DNA of 64,000 nucleotides, taken from the IMG/VR virus record IMGVR_UViG_3300008259_000147, positions 1 to 64,000 of that record. The stretch is one strand, 5' to 3'. Origin of the DNA: a virus. Below are positions 48,201 through 56,172 of this stretch, one piece after another. Each line of letters starts with the position of its first letter. Position 1 is the first letter of the stretch. The position numbers and the translations under genes are program-made. Below the pieces are notes generated by a model, which searched no databases, was not told the origin of the DNA, and was given only the letters and a program-made list of their open reading frames with translations.

Positions 48201-50498
48201 AGGATTTAAAGTAGTAAGTTCATTTCCTTCAGAGTTCATTGTTGGAGCTCCTACCCAAGATCCTGAACCAGCAGGACCTAAAAAACCTCCTGCAAAAGTA
48301 CCACCCAATGCTGCAGCATATGCTAATGCTGCTTTTCCACCAGCACCACCTGCAACTCCAACAGCAGTTGTTAAAGGAATTGAAGTAGGGTCTTTTGCAG
48401 TGTTACCTTTCACTGTTGTCTTTTTTCCAACTAAAGCTAAAATAGCAGAACCAAGTCCTAATAGTAGACATCCTATAAATGCACCTTGTGATGGAATTTT
48501 ATGTTTAGGATGACCATAAGGTGGTGTAAAAGTTCCTATAGAATTACCATAGTATTCTGAATAAACTCTTACCTCATTTGGATTTAAATAAGTTCCTCTA
48601 AAATTAAAATCAGGAGTATGAAATGTAAAGTAATCTTTTCTATATAGTGTTATAGGATTCTTAGTGTCATCATGCTCTTGTGGTCCTGGAGGATTATACC
48701 ATGTGTTTTTGTATAAATAATAATCAGGATCTAAACAATTGTATGGATAGTTCTGATATAGTGCTTTTGCATTAGGTTGATTAGGTATGTCATACTCAAA
48801 CATATTATTAATCAAACCTTTTGCAATAACTGTTTTATTACCAGTTCTTGATCCTCTTAATATTTCATATCCAACAATTGATTTAATAACATCTCCATTC
48901 TCATCAAGAGGTGGTTTTATATTTTCAAATTGTATACCTAATAATTGAATTGATTTATTCGCATTATCATAAATTGGAGAAACTATGTCATCTGGAAATT
49001 TATGATGCCTAATGTATTGTCCACACAAATCATAGTCACTAATTTGTGAATTAGGATAAGGGGTTGTAGTAATAGTACTCCAAGTATATTCACTAGGATT
49101 CCAAATTCTAGGTTTGTTGGGATATCTATTTTCAGATTCCCAATAAGCCATATATCCTTTGTTTCTAATTTTTGCACCATCTGCTGTTGAGCCAGATCCT
49201 CCAAGTGAAATCCCTGTGTTATAGACTCTCCACTTTTCAGCTGATGTAGCTCCATTATTATCATAAGGAAGAACATCAGGACCACTAACTGTTATGTTAT
49301 CCCAGCCTGGTCTAATAGGTCTTCCTGGAATATGATAAGATGCAGATTTATCACCTGTCTTATAAGCCCATCTAATAAAGAAAGAATATATCTCATCTCT
49401 CATATATCCTGTTTCATTATTACCTTTTACATAATAATCTGCAGGATATTCTACTTGTACCCATTTTGTAACAATTTGATTTGCAAGAGGCTGATAATTA
49501 AAATCAGCTTTGCTTTTCATTCCAGTTCTTAATAGATAAAAGTTTAATAAAAACATCTTGTCAGATGTTTCATATATTGTCTGATTAATTGGAATATCTT
49601 CAAGTGGTACTTGAACTAATGTATCATTGTTATTATCAATGTGTACTTTAGTTTGAGAAGTATTAAAAAAACCAACACGCTTTGCATTAGTTACAGAATT
49701 AATAGTGCTTATTAGTACAACTTCATATTCCTCAAAGTTTGTATCTATTTGAGTAAATGTTAAATCTATTGATCCACCATTATTCTCATGATCCCAAATA
49801 CTTACAATATTACTCGGCATAAAGTAATTACTCACTCTTAAACCATTGATGCTATAAGCAACTACTACTTGATATGATCCATTAAATAATGTACCTGAAC
49901 TATTAGATCTTACAATGGAGAAACAAGGTAGATCTATTAGATAGTGTAATCTTGTTTTATCACAATCTAAAACAGGAGGATCATAATAAATTGGCTCAGG
50001 ACAATCAGGATTAGTTGTATCATATTGTTTAATCAACCAAGGAATTTTATCAAGATTAATAGCTCTATCTGGATTTAATCCATCTGCAAAATAAAATGTG
50101 TAAGTACAATCAAAATTAGATTGAGTAACTCCTGTAATTAAATTTGATCTTTTAAATCCTAAACAACTAGATGAAATATATCTAGTATACTCACAACTAT
50201 TTTCATCAAATATTCCAATCTCACTTGTTATGTCATTTGTAGAACAAACAAACCAAGTTGTCGCATCTCTGCGAACAATTCCAATAACATCAAAATTAGT
50301 AGATGTGCAATATTGAGTAGATGGCTCATTTCCAATAGTACCCCCATCTCCTAAGTTAGAACTTGTCATAGCATTAATTGCATTAGTCCAAACTCCCTCA
50401 GGAACATAGCTATCATTAAAATCTTTGTAAAGTCCTTTAGTATAAGTATTAGACTTTGCATCAATTAAATTTTGAGTGTTATCTTGCTGTTTAGCCAT
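45255..50498 (-). CDS. Tail knob/stabilisation protein (P22 gp10-like, crAss muzzle type)
   Basis: A 1747-residue protein. Its N-terminal signature (YVPEGVWTNAINAMTSSNLG, then GTIGNEP) is that of the large crAss-like tail stabilisation/muzzle proteins compared with P22 gp10. These form the beta-propeller-rich distal tail below the ring proteins. Most of the chain is Asn/Tyr/Thr-rich beta sequence. A striking hydrophobic insert spans ~674-811: FIGCLLLGLGSAILALVG (674-691), a Gly/Ala-rich stretch (~709-746) and a third segment with NLIFSIGGFMLAQGFG (~777-811). It could be a membrane-active loop. Position directly after the ring genes and the small zincin fits tail assembly. The start overlaps the zincin gene by 8 bases and the stop overlaps the next start (ATGA). 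'Muzzle' is inferred from order and signature. Confidence 0.75.
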   Translation of the reverse strand: MAKQQDNTQNLIDAKSNTYTKGLYKDFNDSYVPEGVWTNAINAMTSSNLGDGGTIGNEPSTQYCTSTNFDVIGIVRRDATTWFVCSTNDITSEIGIFDENSCEYTRYISSSCLGFKRSNLITGVTQSNFDCTYTFYFADGLNPDRAINLDKIPWLIKQYDTTNPDCPEPIYYDPPVLDCDKTRLHYLIDLPCFSIVRSNSSGTLFNGSYQVVVAYSINGLRVSNYFMPSNIVSIWDHENNGGSIDLTFTQIDTNFEEYEVVLISTINSVTNAKRVGFFNTSQTKVHIDNNNDTLVQVPLEDIPINQTIYETSDKMFLLNFYLLRTGMKSKADFNYQPLANQIVTKWVQVEYPADYYVKGNNETGYMRDEIYSFFIRWAYKTGDKSASYHIPGRPIRPGWDNITVSGPDVLPYDNNGATSAEKWRVYNTGISLGGSGSTADGAKIRNKGYMAYWESENRYPNKPRIWNPSEYTWSTITTTPYPNSQISDYDLCGQYIRHHKFPDDIVSPIYDNANKSIQLLGIQFENIKPPLDENGDVIKSIVGYEILRGSRTGNKTVIAKGLINNMFEYDIPNQPNAKALYQNYPYNCLDPDYYLYKNTWYNPPGPQEHDDTKNPITLYRKDYFTFHTPDFNFRGTYLNPNEVRVYSEYYGNSIGTFTPPYGHPKHKIPSQGAFIGCLLLGLGSAILALVGKKTTVKGNTAKDPTSIPLTTAVGVAGGAGGKAALAYAAALGGTFAGGFLGPAGSGSWVGAPTMNSEGNELTTLNPSTKKPGILPDIMSFITQMNLIFSIGGFMLAQGFGNAMKLVMELLPWRQYALQYNSHGFYSSKKNPQNQNYRRQIKAARYVESGVQVFDGTYTVNNLFRPNTAIINTIGTLVNPSTIDQSRRTVNQLKAWTTTNNNFTLNISSYYVGLKLDLKGAYGQLSSITQIPVSTCVEKIVYTKNYPHTSSVYFRGDVYINRYTEKNTFPLFNQWLFNMPDGTDFDYKLYANVAYPRYWSTFEGIDFNDISINTSAFPRLSLNPLRFIRDFARKFAKLVTNPVGTITSWVLGPSKLYHLDRDPNSYRLRIQDMLKKTFYIKNGYFYLFVNGVKDFYCESEINLASRDYGALPSEQFYNPYGNTNLYELFRTDIIKVPEFFKYDYSLSVSKASINNTSWSSVLPRSYDPDIPASCFEYYPARMVYSLQQQYEQSRDNWRIYLNNNYKDFENVITNVKPINRTGSAIFFDDATPTTINGVDELQTSTGNRITIGDGGLFNQPFQALVNADLELEYGSCQSTRSVINTTYGIFYMSQRNGKIMQLAGNQIVDISMNGMRYWFAENLIYSLTKSFPNYDLTDNPVKGIGCQTTYDNQYEIVYFSKKDYKLLPGIEVGTDIEYMPDTKNFRVTSYSYNFKVTYGSSTTQLQDGYQISGNINGYDLATCTYTATVPTNAGIESFVNCVATEIEKAPNIKKAFPYISDGSFKINITLIDSKVPANIQLNLINKFVVTLIPINTSNKTLIDPSDTNYFEDCSWTISYDPKTKMWISFHDWHPNLEFSTNDHFYTIKGNDFWKHNVLCNSYNNYYGVNYGWEIEFPVNTGASVTTIKSVEYYLEVFKYNTGCVDRYHVLDGNFDQALIYNTEQTSGLLNLHIKPKNNPVALLNYPKINLDSIDIHVAKEENKYRFNQFWDATRDRGEFNGLQITNFITECNGYRKNLNPQAVNYAKSPLQRKKFRHYGNRVILRRLQSGSEKMNLKVVTTKETLSPR

Positions 50499-50883
50499 TT
50501 TGATTATCTACTTTTTCAAATTCTTTTTTGACTTTTTCACTGCCTATAAATTTATAGAATTCTTCACACAGAAACCCCATCAACCAAGCACATGTTTCTT
50601 CATCTGTAATATCTCTATCTTCTGCTATTCTTTTTGCAGCATGAAATAACTCATGACCTATTGTGTTATGATTAAGAAACTTAGCATCTATCATTACAAT
50701 GTATAAGCCACCATCTACAGTAATAGTAATACCTTCTGCTTCTTCAGCTGCAGTACCAGGAACTAATGTTCCCTTTGCATATTTCTTTTGTAAATACTTT
50801 TCTGACTTTCCCATCTCATTTGTTATTACAAATAAGATAGAACAATTGAATGTATTTACTCTTACTTTTTTAGTAATTCTCAT
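50491..50883 (-). CDS. Small zincin metallopeptidase-like protein
   Basis: A 130-residue protein with an intact zinc motif H77-E-L-F-H81. It is followed 14-15 residues later by D-E95-E96-T-C-A-W-L, giving the usual third ligand and helix of phage gluzincin/IrrE-like domains. The segment before it (GITITVDGGLYIVMIDAKFL) would be the strand pair that lines the active site, so this is nearly a minimal catalytic domain. No signal peptide is visible, so it should act in the cytoplasm. It sits between a tail ring gene (14-base overlap) and the tail knob gene (8-base overlap), so it is likely made with them and may cleave virion precursors. An alternative start at the internal Met24 would remove the overlap. 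The substrate is unknown. Confidence 0.75.
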   Translation of the reverse strand: MRITKKVRVNTFNCSILFVITNEMGKSEKYLQKKYAKGTLVPGTAAEEAEGITITVDGGLYIVMIDAKFLNHNTIGHELFHAAKRIAEDRDITDEETCAWLMGFLCEEFYKFIGSEKVKKEFEKVDNQNG

Positions 50884-51982
50884 AAGGTCCCCTTACAGTT
50901 TTAAACCCACCATACCACGCATAGCTATTAAACATATTATAATACTTAGCATACATTGCTTTTCTATTTTTCTCCCACATTCTCTTTAGTTCACCAAAGT
51001 CAGGAGTATTAATAAAGCTAAGAGCATTTGTTCTTGCAGGTCTAAGCTTAGCTTGTATAAGCTGTAACTTTTGACTAGTATTCTCACCATTTAAAAATAA
51101 GTTCTCAAGTATTCTTTCTTTAAGAGCATATTCATAATAGTCATTAACTACTGGATGATCAAGCACTAATAAATTACCTTCATCATCTTCCATTACAGAT
51201 TCATAGTTAATATATACTCTACCTTCTTTAAAATTAATAGTATGAATAAATCCATCTCTAATTTTAAGTCTATAATTATAAGAACCTACATTTCTTAAGT
51301 TACACTCTGGTTCCCCATAGTTATATGGTAAAATCTCAATAGGAACTGGTCTAGGAAATTCTCTAATTAACCCTGGTCTTGTCTCTGTAATCTTACAACC
51401 ATCTGGACAATTGTCCACAGAAATAGAACAATTGGCTACAATGTTAGCAGCAGCAATAATGTTAATTCTTGCACCTGCGTAGTGTTCAAATACTTTAATC
51501 TTTACTTGATCAGGATTGATAATTACATATTCAAAGTTTACATAATCTTTACTTGAATTTTGAACAGTAAGTACAATATTAGTTGAAGCTAAATTATGAG
51601 TTACAATGTTATCTCCAACAGATAAATCAGCCACTTGAATCAATGGTCTTGCATTTGTAATCTCTGCAAGTTTTAACATTTGATCATACATTGTCTGAAT
51701 CTGTGATGATACACAACTTGTATATGTATCATTACCAACCCCACACAACATTGCAAAATTCATTACATAAAAATCAGCAGGAAGTTTAGCTCTGCCATCT
51801 TTTACATCAATCATTTTACCCCTTGATTGATTAATCTTTAAACCAAGTTCATAATTGATCTTAATTGCAATCTTTAATAATTCTTGAGGATTGATAAAGT
51901 TATCCTGATCATAAGTGTAGAAATCACTTCTGACAGAATTCATTAAATCATCAAAGTTTCTATATTGGAGTTCTGTCTTCAT
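50870..51982 (-). CDS. Tail ring protein (crAss-like)
   Basis: A 370-residue protein whose first 130 residues follow the crAss-like ring/connector pattern: MKTELQYRNFDDLMNSVRSD, then ELLKIAIKINYELGLKI, then GRAKLPADFYVMNFAMLCG. This is a helical N-terminus followed by a loop with Lys-Leu-Pro before a hydrophobic strand. The middle is beta-rich, with a Cys cluster (NCSISVDNCPDGCKI) around 188-202 that may be structural. The C-terminus is helical and basic (ELKRMWEKNRKAMYAKYYN). In phi-crAss001-type virions such proteins stack as rings between portal and tail knob. Its neighbour upstream is the second ring protein with a one-base overlap (TAATG), which supports joint assembly. No enzymatic motif is seen. 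Confidence 0.8.
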   Translation of the reverse strand: MKTELQYRNFDDLMNSVRSDFYTYDQDNFINPQELLKIAIKINYELGLKINQSRGKMIDVKDGRAKLPADFYVMNFAMLCGVGNDTYTSCVSSQIQTMYDQMLKLAEITNARPLIQVADLSVGDNIVTHNLASTNIVLTVQNSSKDYVNFEYVIINPDQVKIKVFEHYAGARINIIAAANIVANCSISVDNCPDGCKITETRPGLIREFPRPVPIEILPYNYGEPECNLRNVGSYNYRLKIRDGFIHTINFKEGRVYINYESVMEDDEGNLLVLDHPVVNDYYEYALKERILENLFLNGENTSQKLQLIQAKLRPARTNALSFINTPDFGELKRMWEKNRKAMYAKYYNMFNSYAWYGGFKTVRGPYENY

Positions 51983-52656
51983 TACTTAGTGTTGCTTAAG
52001 AAGTCTTGATTAATATCTTGAGGAACTTGTAAACTTGTAGTTAAATCTTTCATTACACTTTGTTCCATTTCTCCATATAAGTACATAGGTACTGAGAATG
52101 GCTCATCTTGTCTATAAATACAATCATGGTCTGTATCACAATTGTATTGACCAATACCAGATCTAAATAATCCTTCCACTCTAATTGCTGGCCAATCTAC
52201 ACTAGGTACATAGATATAGTCATTTACAATGTAGTAGTAAGGAGTCTTGTTATATCTAAATGTCTTCTGCTTAATCATAGCTTGATAAGTAGAAGGAAAA
52301 GTTAAAGTAAGTGGAGTAGTTCCATCTATACTTGTAATAGATCTAATGATAGGACCATAACTACCCTCATACGCAGGGGGAATTTTATCCTTGCTTCTCT
52401 TAATAGTACAGCCTGATTCTATGCAAAAACAACCAGTGTCTGCTTTATCTACATCTATTAAACAGAAATAGTCTAAGGTGTGAAATATATTGTTGTACTT
52501 TCTAAGTACACCTTTATCATCCTCTCTTTTAATGAGCCATGATACGTGTTTGAGAATTAAAGAAAAGATATATCTATCTGTAACAAAGGCATCTATGTTT
52601 ACAGATTTAATCTGATTCCTAATTCTACTAATTGCTTCTGATACTGTTGCTACCAT
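51982..52656 (-). CDS. Tail ring/adaptor protein (crAss-like)
   Basis: A 224-residue protein with the layout I recognise from crAss-like head-tail ring proteins, functionally comparable to P22 gp4. It has an N-terminal helix (VSEAISRIRNQIKSVNIDAF), then VTDRYIFSLILKHVSWLIKR, then the conserved Cys-bearing CTIKRSKDKIPPAYEGSYGP followed by IIRSITSIDGT. Next are a hydrophobic beta segment (YNKTPYYYIVNDYIYVP) and a conserved VEGLFRSG. The C-terminus is acidic and Gln-rich, ending SNTK. It sits between the lysozyme gene (one-base TAATG overlap) and the larger ring gene (one-base overlap). No catalytic residues are expected. Confidence is high for family and moderate for exact ring position. Confidence 0.82.
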   Translation of the reverse strand: MVATVSEAISRIRNQIKSVNIDAFVTDRYIFSLILKHVSWLIKREDDKGVLRKYNNIFHTLDYFCLIDVDKADTGCFCIESGCTIKRSKDKIPPAYEGSYGPIIRSITSIDGTTPLTLTFPSTYQAMIKQKTFRYNKTPYYYIVNDYIYVPSVDWPAIRVEGLFRSGIGQYNCDTDHDCIYRQDEPFSVPMYLYGEMEQSVMKDLTTSLQVPQDINQDFLSNTK

Positions 52657-53198
52657 TATTTACAAGTTTTACCAAAGTAATAATCTGCTTCGTCTTTTCT
52701 TCTTTTGACTAATCCAGCAAGTGTTTTGCCATCAGCTTTAATCCACTTATTAAATTCATTTCTAATTGTTTCATCTTCAGGATCTGCATTTACTTTTTTA
52801 AGTAATGTACTTTTCTTAAGATTACCAATTCCTACATTGTATGTAAAGCTAACTAATGCATCAAACTGACAATCATTTAACTCTACTCTAACTACATCTG
52901 ATACCATACCAGCAAACTGATTTAGTACATCTGAGAATAGTTTTTCAGCTTCTGCTTTAGTAATAGTCTCTCCAGGTTTAACAGGAGTGCCATCAGCATA
53001 GAATGTATTACCATAGCCAATAGTCCATACACCTCCTGCATCAGGATATGCTTTAGACATATAGCCTTCAAACTTCTTTATCTTTTGAGTCATCTCATCT
53101 GATACACTATATACACCAGTAAGCTGCTCAGTTTCTTCTTTAATTTCTGTTACACCTTTAATAAGGCCTCTCAAGAAAGTTAATAATGCTTTCATCAT
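52656..53198 (-). CDS. GH24 endolysin (T4/RrrD-type lysozyme)
   Basis: A 180-residue muramidase with the complete GH24 triad. KKFEGY supplies catalytic E44, YPDAGG supplies D53 and WTIGYG supplies T59. It is followed by the family's FDALVSFTYNVG and LAGLVKRRKDEADYY elements. It should hydrolyse the N-acetylmuramic acid to N-acetylglucosamine bond in peptidoglycan. The N-terminal ~30 residues (MMKALLTFLRGLIKGVTEI) are amphipathic and may be a signal-arrest-like or membrane-associating helix, but they are not a clear signal peptide. No holin is visible nearby. The gene overlaps the upstream conserved gene (ATGA) and the ring gene (one base). This is the best candidate for the lytic enzyme, distinct from the two virion-type lysins at 38301-45258. 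Confidence 0.92.
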   Translation of the reverse strand: MMKALLTFLRGLIKGVTEIKEETEQLTGVYSVSDEMTQKIKKFEGYMSKAYPDAGGVWTIGYGNTFYADGTPVKPGETITKAEAEKLFSDVLNQFAGMVSDVVRVELNDCQFDALVSFTYNVGIGNLKKSTLLKKVNADPEDETIRNEFNKWIKADGKTLAGLVKRRKDEADYYFGKTCK

Positions 53199-53773
53199 AG
53201 TTCTAATGGATTATAATTTTCTAATCTATATTCATCTAATTCTTTTCTTTCATCTTGATACATAGCACTTCTGTACAAGCTTGCAATCTTTAAAGTATGA
53301 TCAACTTGAATGTATTTCTTCCAGTTTTCAGGATACTTTCTGCCAACCTCTTTTGTAAAGTTTCTACAGGCTTTAAATCCCCACAACTCATTAAATTTAA
53401 ATTTGTATTTAGTTTCATAATTACTGTAAAAGATTTTAGCTAAGTAGTTATCACTTTCCCAATTTCTATGTTGTATTACTTTTAAATAATGATCTGTTGT
53501 TTTAAAGTCTACATTCTTTCTAACTTTTGGTTGACAAGTTCCAAGAAACATATAACCTAATTGCTCAGGTAACTCTATACCATCTCTTGTGTCAATTATT
53601 TCTTTTGCAATCAATTCATTAGCAGCAATGATAATCTTCTTTATACTCTTTTGGTCTTTGACTAGGCACTCCTTAGACTTATAGATATCAGATACCCATT
53701 CATCTGATAATGTGTTCAATCTAGGTGCTTTATACCTCGGACCCTTTCTGTTTAATTTCACTGCACTATTCAT
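53195..53773 (-). CDS. Conserved crAss-type protein of unknown function
   Basis: A 192-residue basic protein. I recognise the general type as a conserved crAss-like gene beside the lysozyme and ring genes: a helical N-terminus, then ELPEQLGYMFLGTCQPKVRK, and a Tyr/Lys/Trp-rich C-terminal half (YKFKFNELWGFKACRNF, then KYIQVDHTLKIASLY). No catalytic motif, membrane segment or signal peptide is visible. The alternation of aromatic and basic residues suggests a compact beta fold that may bind nucleic acid or another virion protein. The start at 53773 lies 42 bases after the metallophosphoesterase stop, in an AT-rich gap. The stop overlaps the lysozyme start as ATGA. Function remains open. Confidence 0.7.
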   Translation of the reverse strand: MNSAVKLNRKGPRYKAPRLNTLSDEWVSDIYKSKECLVKDQKSIKKIIIAANELIAKEIIDTRDGIELPEQLGYMFLGTCQPKVRKNVDFKTTDHYLKVIQHRNWESDNYLAKIFYSNYETKYKFKFNELWGFKACRNFTKEVGRKYPENWKKYIQVDHTLKIASLYRSAMYQDERKELDEYRLENYNPLEL

Positions 53774-53815
53774 ATATAATTTACAAAATTTTTTTGATTT
53801 TTAAAAGATAAATTT

Positions 53816-55120
53816 TTAAAGTTTATAATTGTAGTTAAACTCTGCAACTTTGCCATTTACAGGATTGTACAACTCAAGTACAGCAGCTCTTTTATTGCCA
53901 GTGAACTTATTATGATAATGCCAGTAATCTGTTGCTGAAAGTGAAGGTAACACTTTTATTGTAAATCCATGTATTTCATTATCAGTTACAAACTCAGTTG
54001 TCTTTTTAGTGTGCAAGTGACCTGTAAATAAAGTTCTATAACTAGTTTGGCCCCACTCATATGGATGCTCAGTTGCGTATACTAATGGAGTCATCTTTTT
54101 AGATATATCACCATGTTCAAAGCAAAACATATTCTCTCCATACACAAGCACCTTTCTTTCAGCATATTGGCTAGAGAAAGTAAAACCATCTGCATCTCCA
54201 AATGACTGAGATAATGCATGTACTAAGTGAAATGAACTAAGTCTATCGTGATTCCCTGGTATAAACATTACATGCACATTGTTAGCATAGTTTCTAACTA
54301 ATGACAAAAGTAGATATAATCCTTCAAAGGCTTGAATGTAAGCATCTTGTGCAGACATACTTGCTTCTACAGGTGTACCCTTAGTTGTAGTGTTGTTGAA
54401 TGTATCTACTTGTAGAGTATCTCCTCCTAATACAATCACAACCTTTTCTAGATCATAGCTATCACGACATTTATCTAAAAGATTATTCACTGTGTTTATA
54501 GCTATGCTAGACATTGACTCATTACCAGGCTTTCCAAAATGAAGATCTTGTAAACTAAGAATACCACACACACCTTCTAAAAGATCTGACTTTTTAGTTT
54601 TAAAGGTAGTTTCTACTTTAGGAAACTTGTAGTCAGAAAGCATACCATAAAAATTAAGGAGGTCAGTTTCCTCCTTATGTATCTGTGTCACTAATGCTGA
54701 GATTAACCAACCTGTTCCTTTTTGTTTGTTCCAGTATTGAGATAATCTCCACTTAGTTGTATCTATGTTTAGTATTTCTATAATCTCTTCTGGAGTCTTT
54801 GGTTCTTTAGAAGAGTAAGCTTCTAAAGTCATTTTACCAGAATCCATATCACTATGAGATTTTATCACCCCTCCTTTTTCTTCAATTGTTTTGTAAATAC
54901 CAAGCTCTATTTTAGTAGGGCAGACTTCTCCTATAATTGATTTTTCTATTGCATCTTGTATTGCTTCATCTACTGTTTCTCTATAGTGCAACATCTTTTT
55001 ATACACTAACCTTTTAAGAGAAACGTATTCATCTAAAGGCATTCCTATTCTATTTGCAGAATACTCATCTGACTTTTTCCATTTGACAATGGAGCTATAT
55101 ACTTCTTTTATCTTATTCAT
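53816..55120 (-). CDS. Calcineurin-like metallophosphoesterase
   Basis: A 434-residue protein. The C-terminal ~250 residues carry every signature of the calcineurin-like phosphoesterase fold: D192-L-H194 (first metal site), G-G-D234, G-N290-H291-D292, E-H336-G-D and G-H368-L-H370. These form a two-metal site that cleaves phosphodiesters or phosphomonoesters; related phage and cellular enzymes act on nucleic acids, cyclic nucleotides or nucleotides. The first ~170 residues are helical and may include a DNA-binding helix-turn-helix (SANRIGMPLDEYVSLKRLV), as in some phage phosphoesterases. It lies between the fibre module and the conserved crAss-type gene, just downstream of the hairpin at 55135-55167, whose 3' end is 14 bases before the start codon. 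The substrate cannot be told from sequence. Confidence 0.85.
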   Translation of the reverse strand: MNKIKEVYSSIVKWKKSDEYSANRIGMPLDEYVSLKRLVYKKMLHYRETVDEAIQDAIEKSIIGEVCPTKIELGIYKTIEEKGGVIKSHSDMDSGKMTLEAYSSKEPKTPEEIIEILNIDTTKWRLSQYWNKQKGTGWLISALVTQIHKEETDLLNFYGMLSDYKFPKVETTFKTKKSDLLEGVCGILSLQDLHFGKPGNESMSSIAINTVNNLLDKCRDSYDLEKVVIVLGGDTLQVDTFNNTTTKGTPVEASMSAQDAYIQAFEGLYLLLSLVRNYANNVHVMFIPGNHDRLSSFHLVHALSQSFGDADGFTFSSQYAERKVLVYGENMFCFEHGDISKKMTPLVYATEHPYEWGQTSYRTLFTGHLHTKKTTEFVTDNEIHGFTIKVLPSLSATDYWHYHNKFTGNKRAAVLELYNPVNGKVAEFNYNYKL

Positions 55121-55134
55121 CTTTTATATTTTAG

Positions 55135-55167
55135 GGTGAACCCCCTTATTGCTAAGGGGATGTCACC
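55135..55167 (-). ncRNA. Stable RNA hairpin with GCAA tetraloop
   Basis: On the minus strand the 33 bases fold as GGTGA-CAT-CCCCTTA-GCAA-TAAGGGG-GT-TCACC. The inner stem is a perfect 7 base pairs closed by a GNRA-type GCAA loop. After a 3/2-base internal loop, an outer 5-pair stem follows. It is GC-rich in an AT-rich genome and lies in the longest intergenic gap, between the 325-residue fibre gene and the metallophosphoesterase start. No U-tract follows, so a classic terminator is unlikely. RNA processing, mRNA end protection or translational control fit better. Confidence 0.55.
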
Positions 55168-55194
55168 TGCTCAGGGCTACCAACAACCTGAATA

Positions 55195-56172
55195 TTAAAT
55201 GCATGGAAGACAAGGTTGACCATCTAGTGTGGGTGGACTTGTTGATGTATCATAATTATATTGACTAGGATCACAAGGTCCTATGTCTGTAGCATGTGCT
55301 CCATTTGTTACTACACCTGATGAATTAAATCTAGGAGGCAACAATACACCACCACCTCCACAAAAATAAGTATTGGGCTTACCTATAGAACAAATACTAA
55401 ATGGAGTTCCTATTCCATTAACTGTTGGAGGATGTGGAATAGCATTACCACAAGATAGTTGATTACCATCGCAATCTGTCCATTCTATATACCATTCATC
55501 TCCTGTATCAATTCTATACATGCTACATGTAGGTGTAACCACTGATTTAGAAGGACAATTTATAGTTGTTTCAGTACCAGTTGAAGTTGTTATAATTACA
55601 TTTACAGTAATATAATATGTAGTAGCAAATGCAATACCTCCTGGTATATTATTTTGATCTAAGATATAAATATAAGGAGAAGGTAAATTTGCTATTGCAT
55701 CTACTTGATCTAAAATATATGTAGCTAGTGGTGGTTGTGTTAAATCATCATATACTATTATTTCATATCCAACAACACTTGTTGAAGAAGAGAAAGGATA
55801 TATTGTAACAGGGATATAATAACCACCGCCATTTAAATTCCATACCCAACTTCTTATACTGACATCAGCACATTGAAATGAATAGTAATCTCCATCAATA
55901 GGACTAAATGTTTCAGTGACACCATCTTGACATACTTGCCTCATTCTAAATTGATAAGTTGTATTACTTAAGAAATCAGGAGGATTACCTATGTTACCTT
56001 GAACTCCTGTTAGAGTTCCTGTAAGAGGTGTAATATATCCATTGATATTTCCAATGCTATTAGTAGCAGTAACCCAAGGACTAAATGTTCCATCAAAGTT
56101 TACTTTTCTATACTCTAAGTATCCACCTAAAGCAGTTGGGTCAAATGTGTAAGTTAAATCAAATGTTATCAT
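55195..56172 (-). CDS. FN3-like tail fibre accessory protein
   Basis: A 325-residue protein that I read as two fibronectin type III-like beta sandwiches (residues ~1-105 and ~106-215) followed by a Cys-rich C-terminal tail. The first has the FN3 feel: FDLTYTFDPTALGGYLEYRK, then TTYQFRMRQVC. The second begins VSIRSWVWNLNGG and contains GYEIIVYDD. The last ~110 residues contain paired cysteines (CDGNQLSCGN, CSIGKPNTYFCGGGG) and end DGQPCLPCI, perhaps forming disulphides or a metal site. Its start overlaps the stop of the 1879-residue fibre protein by one base (TAATG), so the two are likely translated together and may assemble together at the tail. No enzymatic motif is visible. Confidence 0.7.
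   Translation of the reverse strand: MITFDLTYTFDPTALGGYLEYRKVNFDGTFSPWVTATNSIGNINGYITPLTGTLTGVQGNIGNPPDFLSNTTYQFRMRQVCQDGVTETFSPIDGDYYSFQCADVSIRSWVWNLNGGGYYIPVTIYPFSSSTSVVGYEIIVYDDLTQPPLATYILDQVDAIANLPSPYIYILDQNNIPGGIAFATTYYITVNVIITTSTGTETTINCPSKSVVTPTCSMYRIDTGDEWYIEWTDCDGNQLSCGNAIPHPPTVNGIGTPFSICSIGKPNTYFCGGGGVLLPPRFNSSGVVTNGAHATDIGPCDPSQYNYDTSTSPPTLDGQPCLPCI

Noticed and set aside
48169-48513. 114-codon plus-strand open frame rich in Pro and Ala
   Set aside because: It mirrors the Gly/Ala-rich hydrophobic insert of the tail knob gene on the minus strand; no independent support.
55135-55167. Rho-independent terminator
   Set aside because: The hairpin is strong, but the sequence after it on the minus strand is A-rich, not a U-tract.
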